Shown here: in pieces, positions 1 through 9,180 of the stretch
How the letters are laid out: every line of letters begins with the position of its first letter
How positions within the stretch are numbered: position 1 is the first letter of the stretch
Source of the DNA: Alphaproteobacteria bacterium
Lineage (GTDB): Bacteria > Pseudomonadota > Alphaproteobacteria > Micropepsales > Micropepsaceae
DNA: 64,000 nt
Assembly (NCBI GenBank): GCA_017983635.1
Contig: JAGOBA010000010.1
Span: 1 to 64,000 of the forward strand
Direction of reading: 5' to 3'
Translations under genes and position numbers: made by a program
The notes under the pieces: generated by a model
Seen by the model: the letters and a program-made list of their open reading frames with translations, nothing else
Told to the model about the DNA's origin: nothing
Database searches by the model: none

Positions 1-22
1 CAAATGCGAAAGAACGCCCCCT

Positions 23-1879
23 ATGACCGCAACAGCCAAGGCACTCCCGCCGTTCAAACCCCTACCCATGCTGCCGCCCAAAATCTACTCGCAGCGCCGA
101 GGCGACGGCACGTACATCATTCGCTCGCTCTACGATATCGGACCCCAGCACCGCTCGATCGCACATCTCTTCGAAGAACGCGCGAACCAGCATCCCACGC
201 GCAATCTCCTGGCGCAGCGCACCCCCCAGGGCCCATGGCGCTACATCACCTACGGTGAAGCGAACCAGCGCGCGAGCGCGATCGCCCAAGCGCTGCTCGA
301 CCGCAAACTCGGCCCCGACGCGCCGTTGGTCATCCTTTCCGGCAACTCGATCGAGCACGCCGTCATGATGTTGGGCGCGATGAAGGCGCGCGTGCCAGTC
401 GCCCCCGTCTCCGTGGCCTACTCGCTGTTCAGCCAGGATCACGGCAAACTCCGCCATGTCGCCGCGCTCACGAAGCCGAAGATGATCTTCGTCGACAACG
501 GCCCGCTTTACGCGAAGGCGATCAAAGCGCTCGATCTCGCGGGCGTCGAAGTCGTGACCGTGATCTCGGCGCCCGATCTCCCCTCGACGTCTTACGAGCG
601 CCTACTCGAAACGAACGCCGGTCCGGCGGTTCGCGCCTCGATGGACAAGATAGATCACGCCACGGTCGCCAAGTATCTCTTCACCTCCGGCTCCACCGGC
701 ATGCCCAAAGGCGTGATCCAGACTCACGGCATGATGTGCGCCGTCATCGCGGGGCAGGAGTCGCTGCGCGCCGAACCGCCGAACCCGGACGAAATTCCCG
801 AGAGCCTGGAGTGGATGCCGTGGAACCACATCTCCGCCGGCAACATTGGTTTCAACGGCAACTTGAATGCCGGCGGGACGATCTATCTCGACAACGGCAA
901 GCCGATCCCCGGCATGTTCGACGAGACGATTCGTAACCTCCGCGAGATCTCGCCGTTGGTGTTCGGCTCCGCCCCGATCGCCTTCACGATGCTTGCCGAC
1001 GCGATGGAGCGCGACGACAAACTACGCGACAAGTTCTTCGCGAAACTCAAATACATGGGCTACGGCGGCGCCACGCTCTCCGACGACCTCTACGACCGCA
1101 TGCAGGCGCTCGCGATCAAATCGACCGGCCACCGCCTCGGGCTCACCACGATGTACGGCGCCACCGAAACGCAAGGCATCACGGTCGTCCACTGGTTGAC
1201 CGAACGCGTGGGCTTGATCGGCCTGCCGCTCCCTGGCGTCACGCTGAAGCTGGTGCCCAACGGCCAGAAACTCGAAGTGCGCGTGAAGGGCCCGACCGTC
1301 ACCCCCGGCTACCTCAACCGCCCCGACCTCACCGAAGCCGCCTTCGACGAAGAAGGCTTCTACAAACTGGGCGACGCCGCCAAGTTCGTCGATCAGTACG
1401 AGCCTGCGAAGGGGCTCATCTTCGACGGCCGTGTGACCGAGGATTTCAAACTCTCCTCCGGCACGTGGGTCTCCGTCGGCACTCTTCGCGCCGAGATCAT
1501 CGCCGCCGCCTCGCCCTTGATCCAAGACTGCGTGGTCGCGGGCCTCGACAAGGAGTTCGTCGCCGTCCTCGCTTGGCCGAACATGACGGCGGCGCGCGAA
1601 CTTTGCACCGACCCGAACCTGAAGACGCCCGACGAAATCCTGCGCTCCACCGCCGTAATCGATTTTGTCCGCGAAGGCGTGCGCAAGCACAACAAGAGCG
1701 CCGGCGGCTCCTCCGGCAAAGTCATGCGGCTCATGTTGATGAGCGAACCACCCTCGATCGACGGCCACGAAATCACCGACAAAGGCTACGTCAACCAACG
1801 AGCCACCCTCGACCGCCGCACCAAGCTCGTCGAAGCGCTCTACGCCAAAGTACCGCCGCCGGACGTGATCGTGGTCTGA
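23..1879 (+). CDS. Feruloyl-CoA synthase-like AMP-forming acyl-CoA ligase
   Basis: A 618-residue member of the ANL (acyl-CoA synthetase) superfamily. It would activate an aromatic carboxylate such as ferulate with ATP and CoA, through an acyl-adenylate, in the cytoplasm. The adenylate loop TSGSTGMPKG lies near residue 221 and the C-terminal SGK region holding the expected catalytic lysine lies near residue 576. The N-terminus (a polar strand pair, then an IGP..RSIAHLFEERA helix) and the length match feruloyl-CoA synthases better than fatty acyl-CoA ligases. No hydratase/lyase or vanillin dehydrogenase gene is next to it, so the lignin-aromatic role is inferred from family resemblance alone. 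The ATG at 23 is used; its ribosome site is weak. Confidence 0.75.
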   Translation: MTATAKALPPFKPLPMLPPKIYSQRRGDGTYIIRSLYDIGPQHRSIAHLFEERANQHPTRNLLAQRTPQGPWRYITYGEANQRASAIAQALLDRKLGPDAPLVILSGNSIEHAVMMLGAMKARVPVAPVSVAYSLFSQDHGKLRHVAALTKPKMIFVDNGPLYAKAIKALDLAGVEVVTVISAPDLPSTSYERLLETNAGPAVRASMDKIDHATVAKYLFTSGSTGMPKGVIQTHGMMCAVIAGQESLRAEPPNPDEIPESLEWMPWNHISAGNIGFNGNLNAGGTIYLDNGKPIPGMFDETIRNLREISPLVFGSAPIAFTMLADAMERDDKLRDKFFAKLKYMGYGGATLSDDLYDRMQALAIKSTGHRLGLTTMYGATETQGITVVHWLTERVGLIGLPLPGVTLKLVPNGQKLEVRVKGPTVTPGYLNRPDLTEAAFDEEGFYKLGDAAKFVDQYEPAKGLIFDGRVTEDFKLSSGTWVSVGTLRAEIIAAASPLIQDCVVAGLDKEFVAVLAWPNMTAARELCTDPNLKTPDEILRSTAVIDFVREGVRKHNKSAGGSSGKVMRLMLMSEPPSIDGHEITDKGYVNQRATLDRRTKLVEALYAKVPPPDVIVV

Positions 1880-1898
1880 CGGCCGAAGCCGCCAAGAA

Positions 1899-2057
1899 GA
1901 AAACCGAACCACGAGGAACACAAAATACGCAAAGCGCTCTGCCCGAGCGAACGCGACTGTGCGGCGCGAAGCGCCATTGTTGCGCCTTAACGCGCGCGTT
2001 CGGCAGGAACCTCGCTGAGCGCTTCGTGCATTTTGTGTTCTTCGTGGTTCAATTTTC
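1899..2057. repeat. Dispersed inverted-repeat element, copy 1 (ACGAAGAACAC arms)
   Basis: A 159-bp imperfect palindrome starting 20 bp after the ligase stop codon. Its 41-bp arms (1899-1939 and 2017-2057) match at 35 of 41 positions after reverse complementation and contain GAACCACGA, GAACACAAAA and AAGCGCTC. The central palindrome GGCGCGAAGCGCC lies at 1963-1975. It fills most of the gap between the ligase and the convergent sensor kinase, so it may act as a bidirectional terminator. It is one of five copies in the window that share the core but differ in arm sequence. Confidence 0.85.
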
Positions 2058-2070
2058 CTTTGGCGGAACT

Positions 2071-4128
2071 CTAAGCCGCCACCGCGCTCGTGACGCTCGC
2101 ACTTGCCGGGAAATCGAGCCGAACCGTCGTGCCCTTGCCCTTTTCGCTGGTCAGCGAAAGCTGCCCGCCGTGCAGTTCGATCAGCGACTTCACGATCGGC
2201 AGGCCCAGGCCCGTCCCCTCATGACGCCGCGCATGGCTGTCATCGACTTGGCTGAACACGGCCAGCGCCTTGGGAATGTCGACGGCGTCCATGCCCACGC
2301 CCGAGTCGGCGACTTCGACCGATACGCCGCCGTCGTCGCGCTGCCGCGCCGTCAGCACAATGCGCCCGTCGCCGGGCGTGAACTTCATCGCATTCGACAC
2401 CAGATTGATCACCATCTGCGTGACCGCGCGCTGGTCCGCGGTGACAAGCGGCAGCCCGTCCTCGAAGGCGCGCGTGACGACATCTGCGCCGCGCCGCTCG
2501 CGCGTCGCCGCATGGCGCAGCGCCGTCTCGCACAGTTCGCGTATGTCTAGCGGCTCCGGACGCAATTCCACTCTGCCGGCCTCGATCCGCGAGATGTCGA
2601 GCACGTCGCCGATCAGATTGAGCAGGTGCGTGCCGCTGTCGTGAATATGCGTGGCATAGTCCTTGTACCTGTTGTCGCCCACCGGCCCCAGCGTTTCAGA
2701 ACGAATGATGTCGGAAAAGCCCAAGATAGAATTCAACGGCGTTCGCAACTCGTGGCTCATCGTGGCTAGGAACCGCGACTTCGCGACATTGGCGGAAACC
2801 GCCTCGCGCCGCGCCTGTTCAAGCGCAATCTGGCTCACCTTCAGCTCGTCGATCTTGTCGCTGAGCTCGCGCGTGCGGTTCGCAACCGCGGCCTCCAACT
2901 CGTCGCGATCAGTCGCCGTCCGCCGCAGCCGGTCGCGATACTGCGCCGCAATCATGCCGGAAAAGCAAAGCAGCGACGCGATGAAGCCGAACGTCACCAG
3001 ATTGATGCCGGCGATGACCTGTAAGTCCATCAGAATGTCGTGAACCACCGCCGCCGCACAGACAATCCAACCGAGCATTGCAATCTGCGCGCCGGGCGCG
3101 CCGCGCCTGACCGCGCCTACGATCCCGACGGTCAAGACGATCAGCGCGAGAGGCGCAAGAAAATACTCCATCACGCGAACTGCCATCGAGCCGGTGTCAG
3201 ATCCGAACAAGATGCTGGCCGCAGCGCCAATCCCGCAACTCACGGCGAGCGGCATCACCAAGCGCCGCGAAATAAAGGCCGGGAAAGCGGCGTAACAGAA
3301 CTGATAAAATGTGGGCAGCAGCAAAACCGTCGCTGCAAAGTCGATCCGCCAAATCCAATCTTGCCCGAGCCACGAAATGGCGTGGGGTGCGATCGGCTCG
3401 ATCAACGCGGTCCGCAACGCCAGCACGGAAGAAAAGACCGCAAACCAGAAGCTCGGATGCGCATCGCGCGAGAGAGCGAACACCAGAAAATGGTAGGCCG
3501 CGCCGAACAGCATGGCGCCGACCAACATCACGGCGAGCGCATAGAGCCAGTTGCGATCCGCCGTGATGGCACTCTCGAGCCCCAGAGTAGGCGTCGCAAA
3601 CACCCCGCCCCAAGACCGAAGGTGGCTCGAAACCTCGAGCTTGAGCTCGACCGTCCGCACACCGTCCGGCAATGGCGCCAGCAGACTGTAGACGCGCGGA
3701 ACTTCGTCGTCGGCGCGTGCGGCAGGCGTCCCGCTCTCGGCGATGACCTGGTCGTTCGCGCTCAGCCGGTAGCTGGAGAAGATATAGCCGGTGTTCACCA
3801 TGAGCCGCTCGCCCCGCGGCATGTCCGGCAGTACGACCCTTAGCACATACGTGCCGTAGCCCTTGTACTCGCCGGCTTTCCACCGCTTCGGCACGGCCAG
3901 AAGCTCGCCCCGAGCCTTGTCGACCTCGCTCGCCCAATGCGTCGGATAAAAAATCCAATCGCCGCGAAGCTTCAACGTCGGCTGTCTCGAAAAATCGTGT
4001 TGTGAGAGATCAAGGACGCCGTTCACCGCCATCGGAGCAGCTGCCACGCTGACCGTCGCGGCGATGAGCAAAGCGAGGCCCAGAAAAAGCTGGGCGAGGC
4101 ATCGGCCGGCGGGCGAAGGCGCGCTCAC
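2071..4128 (-). CDS. 7TMR-DISM-type membrane sensor histidine kinase
   Basis: A 685-residue hybrid sensor. A signal peptide or first membrane helix is followed by a periplasmic beta-rich domain (about residues 40-185), a block of about seven hydrophobic helices (about 190-400), a coiled linker, and a HisKA/HATPase_c core. The H-box SHELRTPLN lies near residue 458, the N-box NLVSNAMKF near 578, the G1 box ADSGVGMD near 611 and the G2 box GTGLGLPI near 638, so the kinase looks active. The architecture matches 7TMR-DISM receptors, whose extracellular domain is thought to bind small or carbohydrate ligands. No response regulator is adjacent and no receiver domain is fused, so its partner lies elsewhere. 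Confidence 0.85.
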   Translation of the reverse strand: MSAPSPAGRCLAQLFLGLALLIAATVSVAAAPMAVNGVLDLSQHDFSRQPTLKLRGDWIFYPTHWASEVDKARGELLAVPKRWKAGEYKGYGTYVLRVVLPDMPRGERLMVNTGYIFSSYRLSANDQVIAESGTPAARADDEVPRVYSLLAPLPDGVRTVELKLEVSSHLRSWGGVFATPTLGLESAITADRNWLYALAVMLVGAMLFGAAYHFLVFALSRDAHPSFWFAVFSSVLALRTALIEPIAPHAISWLGQDWIWRIDFAATVLLLPTFYQFCYAAFPAFISRRLVMPLAVSCGIGAAASILFGSDTGSMAVRVMEYFLAPLALIVLTVGIVGAVRRGAPGAQIAMLGWIVCAAAVVHDILMDLQVIAGINLVTFGFIASLLCFSGMIAAQYRDRLRRTATDRDELEAAVANRTRELSDKIDELKVSQIALEQARREAVSANVAKSRFLATMSHELRTPLNSILGFSDIIRSETLGPVGDNRYKDYATHIHDSGTHLLNLIGDVLDISRIEAGRVELRPEPLDIRELCETALRHAATRERRGADVVTRAFEDGLPLVTADQRAVTQMVINLVSNAMKFTPGDGRIVLTARQRDDGGVSVEVADSGVGMDAVDIPKALAVFSQVDDSHARRHEGTGLGLPIVKSLIELHGGQLSLTSEKGKGTTVRLDFPASASVTSAVAA

Positions 4129-4396
4129 GGGTTAGCGTGTCCAAGCGGTTGGAACTATTCTTCTTTCTTCTCGCACGAGCGCTGCTGCGATCGCGTTAAG
4201 GAGACGCTAGCCGAAAGCGGCAATGAAACATTGCGCGCAGCTTAAGGGGTGTAGCGGCCATTTACGTTTGTCCTGCGCCGCGCGTGCAGTGCCGCGCCCA
4301 AGCGTTAACGCGCCGCCGGAGTTGAATCCGAAACCCTTGCACACGCACACGCACGCCTATTTGATGCGACCCGCTCGAAACTTGAAGGACGAACCC

Positions 4397-5329
4397 ATGC
4401 TCGACGCAATCGTCAAAGGCCTGATGGATCAGATGGCCGCCAATCCCATGCCGAAGCTGTGGGAGGTGCCACCCGCGCAGGGGCGCGAGATGTACCGCAT
4501 GATGGCCTCCACGTTGGAGCCGCCCGGCCTGGCCATTGGCAAGATCGACAACATCTCGATGCCCAGTCCCGGCGGCGAGATCAAGCTGCGCGCGTACACG
4601 CCCGTCGGCGGTGGTGCGGTGCTTCCCGGTCTCGTCTACTTTCACGGTGGCGGCTGGGTGATTGGCGATCTTGATACGCACGACGCGCTCTGCCGCACGT
4701 TGTCGAACGAAACCGGTGCTCGGGTGATCTCCGTCGACTACCGCCTGGCGCCCGAACACAAGTTCCCGGCCGCGGCCGACGATTGCTACGCCGCCGTGAA
4801 GTGGGTGGAAACGAACGCCGCAACGCTCGGCGTCGATCCCAACCGCATCGCCGTCGCAGGCGACAGCGCCGGCGGCAATCTCTCAGCTGTGGTCTCGCTG
4901 ATGGCCAAGCAAAAGGGCGGCCCGCGCATCGTCTATCAGCTGCTGATCTACCCGGTGACGCAGTTCAAGGCCGAGACCGGTTCGATGAACAGCTTCGCCG
5001 AAGGCTACTTCCTAGAAAAGAAGACGATGACTTGGTTCTTCGACCAATACGCACCCGGCGCCGACCCGAACGATTGGCGCCTCTCGCCGCTCGCAGCGAC
5101 CGACCTCGCAGGCCTACCGCGCGCCTACGTCGTGACCGCGGGCTTCGACCCCTTGCGCGACGAAGGCAAAGCCTACGCCGACAAACTAAACCGCGCGGGC
5201 GTCGCCGCGGTCTACATGGACTACCCCGGCATGGTGCACGGCTTCTTCAACATGTCAGCAGTCCTACCCACCGCCCGAAGCGCGATAACCGACGCGGCCA
5301 AAGCGTTGCGCCAGGCGTTCGGGAACTAG
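4397..5329 (+). CDS. Alpha/beta hydrolase of the hormone-sensitive lipase family
   Basis: A 310-residue carboxylesterase/lipase-like protein. The HSL oxyanion motif HGGGW is near residue 83, the nucleophile motif GDSAGG near 155, the Asp is in DPLRDEG and the His in MVHGF near the C-terminus. This is the full catalytic set of family IV bacterial esterases, which hydrolyse short to medium acyl esters. The ATG at 4397 is chosen because an AAGGA ribosome site ends 7 bases before it and the domain starts directly after it. An upstream extension from 4223 has no homology-like content. The gene stands alone, diverging from the sensor kinase. Confidence 0.85.
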   Translation: MLDAIVKGLMDQMAANPMPKLWEVPPAQGREMYRMMASTLEPPGLAIGKIDNISMPSPGGEIKLRAYTPVGGGAVLPGLVYFHGGGWVIGDLDTHDALCRTLSNETGARVISVDYRLAPEHKFPAAADDCYAAVKWVETNAATLGVDPNRIAVAGDSAGGNLSAVVSLMAKQKGGPRIVYQLLIYPVTQFKAETGSMNSFAEGYFLEKKTMTWFFDQYAPGADPNDWRLSPLAATDLAGLPRAYVVTAGFDPLRDEGKAYADKLNRAGVAAVYMDYPGMVHGFFNMSAVLPTARSAITDAAKALRQAFGN

Positions 5330-5339
5330 AAGGAAGGTA

Positions 5340-5456
5340 TCTCACACAATGAAACGACGACACGATGAAGACCGCGCCGCAGGCGCGCAACGATCGCACG
5401 ACTGGCGCTACGCGCCGTCACTGCCACCCATTGTGTCATTGTTTCATTGTGTGAGA
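5340..5456. repeat. Dispersed inverted-repeat element, copy 2 (CACAATGAAAC arms)
   Basis: A 117-bp palindrome beginning 10 bp after the esterase stop codon. The 28-bp arms match at 25 of 28 positions and start TCTCACACAATGAAAC. The core at 5404-5416 is GGCGCTACGCGCC, which read on the other strand is one base from GGCGCGAAGCGCC. A TTC microsatellite (about 5458-5477) and a stretch resembling the right outer arm of the copy at 15906-16100 follow, as if an outer left arm had been lost. Confidence 0.8.
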
Positions 5457-5514
5457 GCTTCTTCTTCTTCTTCTTCGCGCCTTCGCATGAGCAATTCTTC
5501 CTGAGGACATCGCC

Positions 5515-6510
5515 ATGATCAACCGCCAGATCCACATCGTCGAACTGCCGAAGGACAAACTCGGCGCCGAGCACTTCCGCCTAGCCGACGGCCCGATGCC
5601 GCAAGCGAAGGACGGCGAGCTTCTGCTCAAGACGAAACTGATCTCGCTCGACGCCGCGAACCGCGCCTGGATGCAAGGCGCCACCTACCGCGCCGCGATC
5701 GAAGCCGGGCAGGTGATGGCCGGCGGCGCCGTCGCCGAAGTCGTGGAAGCGAAGGCACCCGGCTTCACCAAGGGCGACCTCGTCTTCGCCGACACCGGCT
5801 GGCAGGAATACGCGAGCCTCCCCGCCAAACACGCGCAAAAGCTCCCGCGCATCGAACCGATCTCGCACCTCTTGAGCGTCTATGGCATTGCCGGCCTCAC
5901 GGCCTATTTCGGTCTGCTCAACGTCGGCAAGCCGAAGGCGGGCGAAACTGTCGTAGTCTCCGCGGCTGCCGGCTCTGTCGGCGTCTTCGTCGGCCAAATC
6001 GCAAAGCTCAAAGGCTGCCGCGTCGTCGGCATCGCCGGCGGCCAGAAGAAATGCGACTGGCTCAAATCCGACCTCGGCTTCGATGCCGTCATCGACTACA
6101 AGGCCCAGGCCGTCGGCGGCGCACTGAAGGAAGCCGCCCCGAAAGGCATTGACGTCTACTTCGACAACGTCGGCGGGGACATATTGGAAGCCTGCCTGTT
6201 CCGCATGAACAACCACGGCCGCATCTCCTGCTGCGGCGCGGTCAGCCAATACGACGGCGCCGCCCCGCGAACCGGCCCGCGCGGGATTCCCGGTCTCATC
6301 GTGACCAAGCGCTTGACCATGCAAGGCTTTATCGTGATGGACTACAACGCCGAACGCGACAAGGCGTTGAGCGACCTGCAAACCTGGGTCAAATCCGGCC
6401 AAATCAAAGTCCCGGAAGACATCATGGACGGCCTGGAGAACACGCCGAAGGCGCTCATCGGCCTCCTCGCCGGCGACAACTTCGGCAAGCGCATGGTAAG
6501 GGTGGCGTAG
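5515..6510 (+). CDS. NADP-dependent medium-chain reductase (zinc-free, PTGR/CurA-like)
   Basis: A 331-residue medium-chain dehydrogenase/reductase resembling the leukotriene B4 12-hydroxydehydrogenase / curcumin reductase subgroup. These enzymes reduce the C=C bond of alpha,beta-unsaturated ketones with NADPH. The Rossmann fingerprint AAGSVG lies near residue 150, followed by the AGGQKKCDWL segment typical of the NADP-binding subgroup and by DVYFDNVGG. The catalytic-zinc cysteine and histidine set is absent, as expected for this subgroup. The start at 5515 has a short purine stretch (TGAGGA) upstream. It is 13 bp ahead of a small lipoprotein gene and the two may be cotranscribed. Confidence 0.85.
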   Translation: MINRQIHIVELPKDKLGAEHFRLADGPMPQAKDGELLLKTKLISLDAANRAWMQGATYRAAIEAGQVMAGGAVAEVVEAKAPGFTKGDLVFADTGWQEYASLPAKHAQKLPRIEPISHLLSVYGIAGLTAYFGLLNVGKPKAGETVVVSAAAGSVGVFVGQIAKLKGCRVVGIAGGQKKCDWLKSDLGFDAVIDYKAQAVGGALKEAAPKGIDVYFDNVGGDILEACLFRMNNHGRISCCGAVSQYDGAAPRTGPRGIPGLIVTKRLTMQGFIVMDYNAERDKALSDLQTWVKSGQIKVPEDIMDGLENTPKALIGLLAGDNFGKRMVRVA

Positions 6511-6522
6511 GGAGAAGGCCTC

Positions 6523-6906
6523 ATGAGCGCACGCCATAGTCTGATCGTCATTGCCGCCGTCGCGCTGCAGGCCTGCGCAACGGACGTCGCGCCGCCGCGC
6601 GACTTCTCCCTCCGTGCCGACATCGACGCTTGCAACGCTGCCGCCGACGCCGCGGGAGCGACGGCACCGGCTGCCAAGCGCGTGCGCGCGCAAACGAAAG
6701 CCTACGAAAAGTGCTTCGAGAAGCGCGACTACACGCTGATCTACGTCCGCGCCGAAGACGCGAACGACCTGAACACGCTGACCGAGCGCGACTCCAAACT
6801 CCGCGAGCTTCACGCCCTGTCGAGCCGCGCGGAATCCCAAGCCGCCGACGTCGACCTCGACGACCAAAAACTTCCCCTCTGCGCCGAAGTGCCGAGGCCG
6901 CAATGA
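6523..6906 (+). CDS. Small predicted lipoprotein, function unknown
   Basis: A 127-residue protein with a short signal peptide ending in the lipobox LQAC (Cys about residue 18), so probably lipid-anchored. The mature part is charged and helical, with two cysteines at CNAA and KCFEKRDY that could pair. No family was recognised. It follows the reductase gene by 12 bp. Codon use and GC match the neighbours, which argues for a real gene. Confidence 0.6.
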   Translation: MSARHSLIVIAAVALQACATDVAPPRDFSLRADIDACNAAADAAGATAPAAKRVRAQTKAYEKCFEKRDYTLIYVRAEDANDLNTLTERDSKLRELHALSSRAESQAADVDLDDQKLPLCAEVPRPQ

Positions 6907-7005
6907 ACATCAAATGCGCCAACCCGCGCTCTTCGAAGCCGCCTCGCTCGTCGGCCCGGACTTCCTGATCGAAATCGAGGCGATCGCCACGTTGGATTGA
7001 TATGA

Positions 7006-7473
7006 ATGGAAACAAAGGTCCGGCATATCACGCAAGCGCCGGTTCAAACCGGCACGCCGGCGTCGATCGCGAACCCGATCAGACCCGAACAATTTGCGGA
7101 CAAGTACGAAGCGCAACTGACCAAGCTCGTCGATGTGACTCAGTTCGGCGTGAACCACGTCAAGCTTGAACCGGGCGCCATATCAAGCTTGCGCCATTGG
7201 CATGAAGGTGAGGACGAACTCGTGTACGTCTTGTCGGGCGAACTCGCGCTTATCGACGACAACGGAGAGCATGTCCTGCAAGAGGGTTCATTCGTTGGCT
7301 TCCCCGCGGGACGCGCGAACGCCCACCACCTCATCAACAAGTCCGCCGCGCCGGCCGTGTTCTTGGCCATTGGCACGCGGAAAGTCGGCGAAGAAGTCAT
7401 TCACTATCCGGACGACGCCATCGGCCCCGTTAAAGTTCGGCGCGACGCCAAAGGCAACCGCGTAGTTCCGTAG
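7006..7473 (+). CDS. Cupin-domain protein
   Basis: A 155-residue single-domain cupin. The first cupin motif is visible as HWHEGEDELVYVLSGE near residues 64-80: its two histidines and glutamate would bind a divalent metal. The second motif is PAGRANAHHL near residue 103. Proteins of this type are annotated as mannose-6-phosphate isomerase-like or as small dioxygenases, and the sequence does not allow a choice. About 100 bp without recognisable features separates it from the upstream lipoprotein. Confidence 0.75.
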   Translation: METKVRHITQAPVQTGTPASIANPIRPEQFADKYEAQLTKLVDVTQFGVNHVKLEPGAISSLRHWHEGEDELVYVLSGELALIDDNGEHVLQEGSFVGFPAGRANAHHLINKSAAPAVFLAIGTRKVGEEVIHYPDDAIGPVKVRRDAKGNRVVP

Positions 7474-7539
7474 CGCCACCATCCATAGCATCGCCCCTAA
7501 GCCTTGAGTGGGCGCGCGCGCTTCGGGTATCTATGACCG

Positions 7540-8493
7540 ATGACCGACATCGCGCCGAGACGACACATCATGAGCGAAACGACATCCTATCTCGGCTGGA
7601 AAATCGACTACGCCCAACCCGTTGGCGAGCCCGCTTTGCACGGCCCGGACTCGATGCAGTGGCGCATCTTCAAGAACCAAGTCGCGCTCGGCATCGGCGG
7701 GGTCGCGGCCGTGTTGATGGAGTTCGCCGACGCGCGCATTCGCTCCGGCGTGTGGGACCATTCGACGTACAAGGCCGACCCAATCGGCCGCTCCAAGCGC
7801 ACCGGCATCGCCGCGATGGTCGGCTGCTATGGCCCCGAAAGCGCCGCGCGCCGTGTCATCCAAGGCGTCACCAACATGCATGCGCGCGTCAACGGCGCGA
7901 CGCCAAAGGGTGAGGCCTATCGCGCACTCGACACCGAGCTCCTGGACTGGGTCGCCGCGACCGCGAGTTTCGGTTTCCTCAACGCCTACGACAAATTCGT
8001 CGCGCCGGTGTCGGATGACGACAGAGCGCGCTTCTATCGCGACGGTGCGATCGTCTCGAGACTCTACGGCGCGCAAGAGTGCCCGCAGTCGCCGGCCGAT
8101 TTCTTGCGCATGATGGAAGCGCGCGCCCACCGCTTCGAACCTCATCCGATCGTTGAAGAATTCCTTGCGATCATCCAATCCGGCAAAGCCGCCCCCAGCG
8201 TGCCGAAGTTCCTGCACCGCGCGCTCGCCCGCGCGTCGGTCTCCATCTTGCCGCCGCTCATCCGCGAAAAGCTCGCGCTGGGCCGCGACTTTGATCTCAC
8301 CACCGCCGACTGGCTCGCCCTCAAGGCCGCAGGCACGCTCGCCGAAGTGCGCGTGGACCCAAACTCGCCCGCTTGCCAAGCAAGCCTACGCCTGGGCCTC
8401 CCAAAAGACTTCCTCTACCGCAGCGCCGCTATACAGAAACACCTGCTTCAGCAAGTCCGCGTTCGCACGCCCGAAACCGTTGCCGCCGAATAG
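7540..8493 (+). CDS. MpaB-type (DUF2236) oxygenase-like protein
   Basis: A 317-residue protein of the DUF2236 / 'oxygenase MpaB' family, a mostly helical haem-binding fold that includes latex-clearing protein and the fungal MpaB oxygenase. Family features seen are IGGVAAVLMEFADARI near the N-terminus, GVWDHS, the MHARVNG histidine region and the helix with FGFLNAYDKFV. The substrate is unknown. Start is uncertain: ATG at 7540 or at 7570 (MSETTSYLGW), neither with a strong ribosome site. Confidence 0.75.
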   Translation: MTDIAPRRHIMSETTSYLGWKIDYAQPVGEPALHGPDSMQWRIFKNQVALGIGGVAAVLMEFADARIRSGVWDHSTYKADPIGRSKRTGIAAMVGCYGPESAARRVIQGVTNMHARVNGATPKGEAYRALDTELLDWVAATASFGFLNAYDKFVAPVSDDDRARFYRDGAIVSRLYGAQECPQSPADFLRMMEARAHRFEPHPIVEEFLAIIQSGKAAPSVPKFLHRALARASVSILPPLIREKLALGRDFDLTTADWLALKAAGTLAEVRVDPNSPACQASLRLGLPKDFLYRSAAIQKHLLQQVRVRTPETVAAE

Positions 8494-8503
8494 CACCGGC
8501 AGG

Positions 8504-9097
8504 TTAGGCAGTTCGCGTAAACCGCATCACCCAGTTCGTCTCCCACGTCGCGCCGCCGTCGGGGGAGAACGCTTGCTGCCAGAGCGCGGAGTTCGCCGTG
8601 ATCTCCGACCACCGAAAGCGCACCTTGATCGATTTGCCCTTGAACATGTCGTCACCCAAGAACGTACCGATGCCGTCCTTGAACGCGCCAAAGACCGGCG
8701 GCTCGATCGCAGTCGGCGTGCGTGCATCCAGCCACCAGATCGCCCAGCGCCGTGTCGCCGGATCGAAGGCGCGAATGCTAAGCGCACGATAGGTCCCTTC
8801 CGGCAGTTCTACGACGTTATCGTCGACATTGCCGAACCCACCCAGCGTCGGCCGCATGTCGCACGTGCCGTTGAACTCCTGCCAGGTCGTGCTGCCCTCG
8901 AGCCGTCCTTTGAGCCGCCGATGTTTCACGTTCCATTTGCCCACCAACCAGTCCCAGTCATGCGCATGCGCCGCGAGTGCCGCGTCGGTCATTCCCTGTT
9001 CTCCCGTTTGCGCCGCCCGCGCCGCCAGGCCGAAACCAACGCCCGCGGCCAACGTCGCCATCGCCACGCGCCGCGTCGGTGTTAGAGTGTCGGTCAT
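8504..9097 (-). CDS. DUF1579-like exported protein, paralogue A
   Basis: A 197-residue protein with a twin-arginine-like leader (TPTRRVAM, then a hydrophobic run to about residue 28). A compact domain follows, beginning DWLVGKWNVKHRRL and ending ETNWVMRFTR, which resembles DUF1579 calycin-like beta-barrels of unknown ligand. It has a clear paralogue at 32276-32839 with the same opening (GKW/GEW..KHRRL) and closing (E.NWVM.(F/W)TR) blocks. The ATG at 9097 is preferred to 9148 because the longer start would run into the palindrome at 9135-9165 and leaves an unlikely leader. It diverges from the reductase at 9181 across that palindrome. Confidence 0.7.
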   Translation of the reverse strand: MTDTLTPTRRVAMATLAAGVGFGLAARAAQTGEQGMTDAALAAHAHDWDWLVGKWNVKHRRLKGRLEGSTTWQEFNGTCDMRPTLGGFGNVDDNVVELPEGTYRALSIRAFDPATRRWAIWWLDARTPTAIEPPVFGAFKDGIGTFLGDDMFKGKSIKVRFRWSEITANSALWQQAFSPDGGATWETNWVMRFTRTA

Positions 9098-9134
9098 CTT
9101 GAAGCGCCTCGGCAATCCGGGCGTGTTATGAACC

Positions 9135-9165
9135 GTAATACCTGCCAACCGATGTCAGGTATTAC
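9135..9165. promoter_or_regulatory. Palindromic operator candidate, shared with 32881-32905
   Basis: A perfect inverted repeat with 10-bp arms GTAATACCTG and CAGGTATTAC and an 11-bp spacer. It lies in the 83-bp divergent gap between the DUF1579-like gene and the reductase. The inner 25 bp (9138-9162, ATAC to GTAT) match the palindrome at 32881-32905 at 20 of 25 positions, and that site also precedes a paralogue of the same DUF1579-like gene. It ends 15 bp before the reductase start codon, where repressor binding would block transcription. Confidence 0.75.
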
Positions 9166-9180
9166 GAGGTTGGAGAAAGA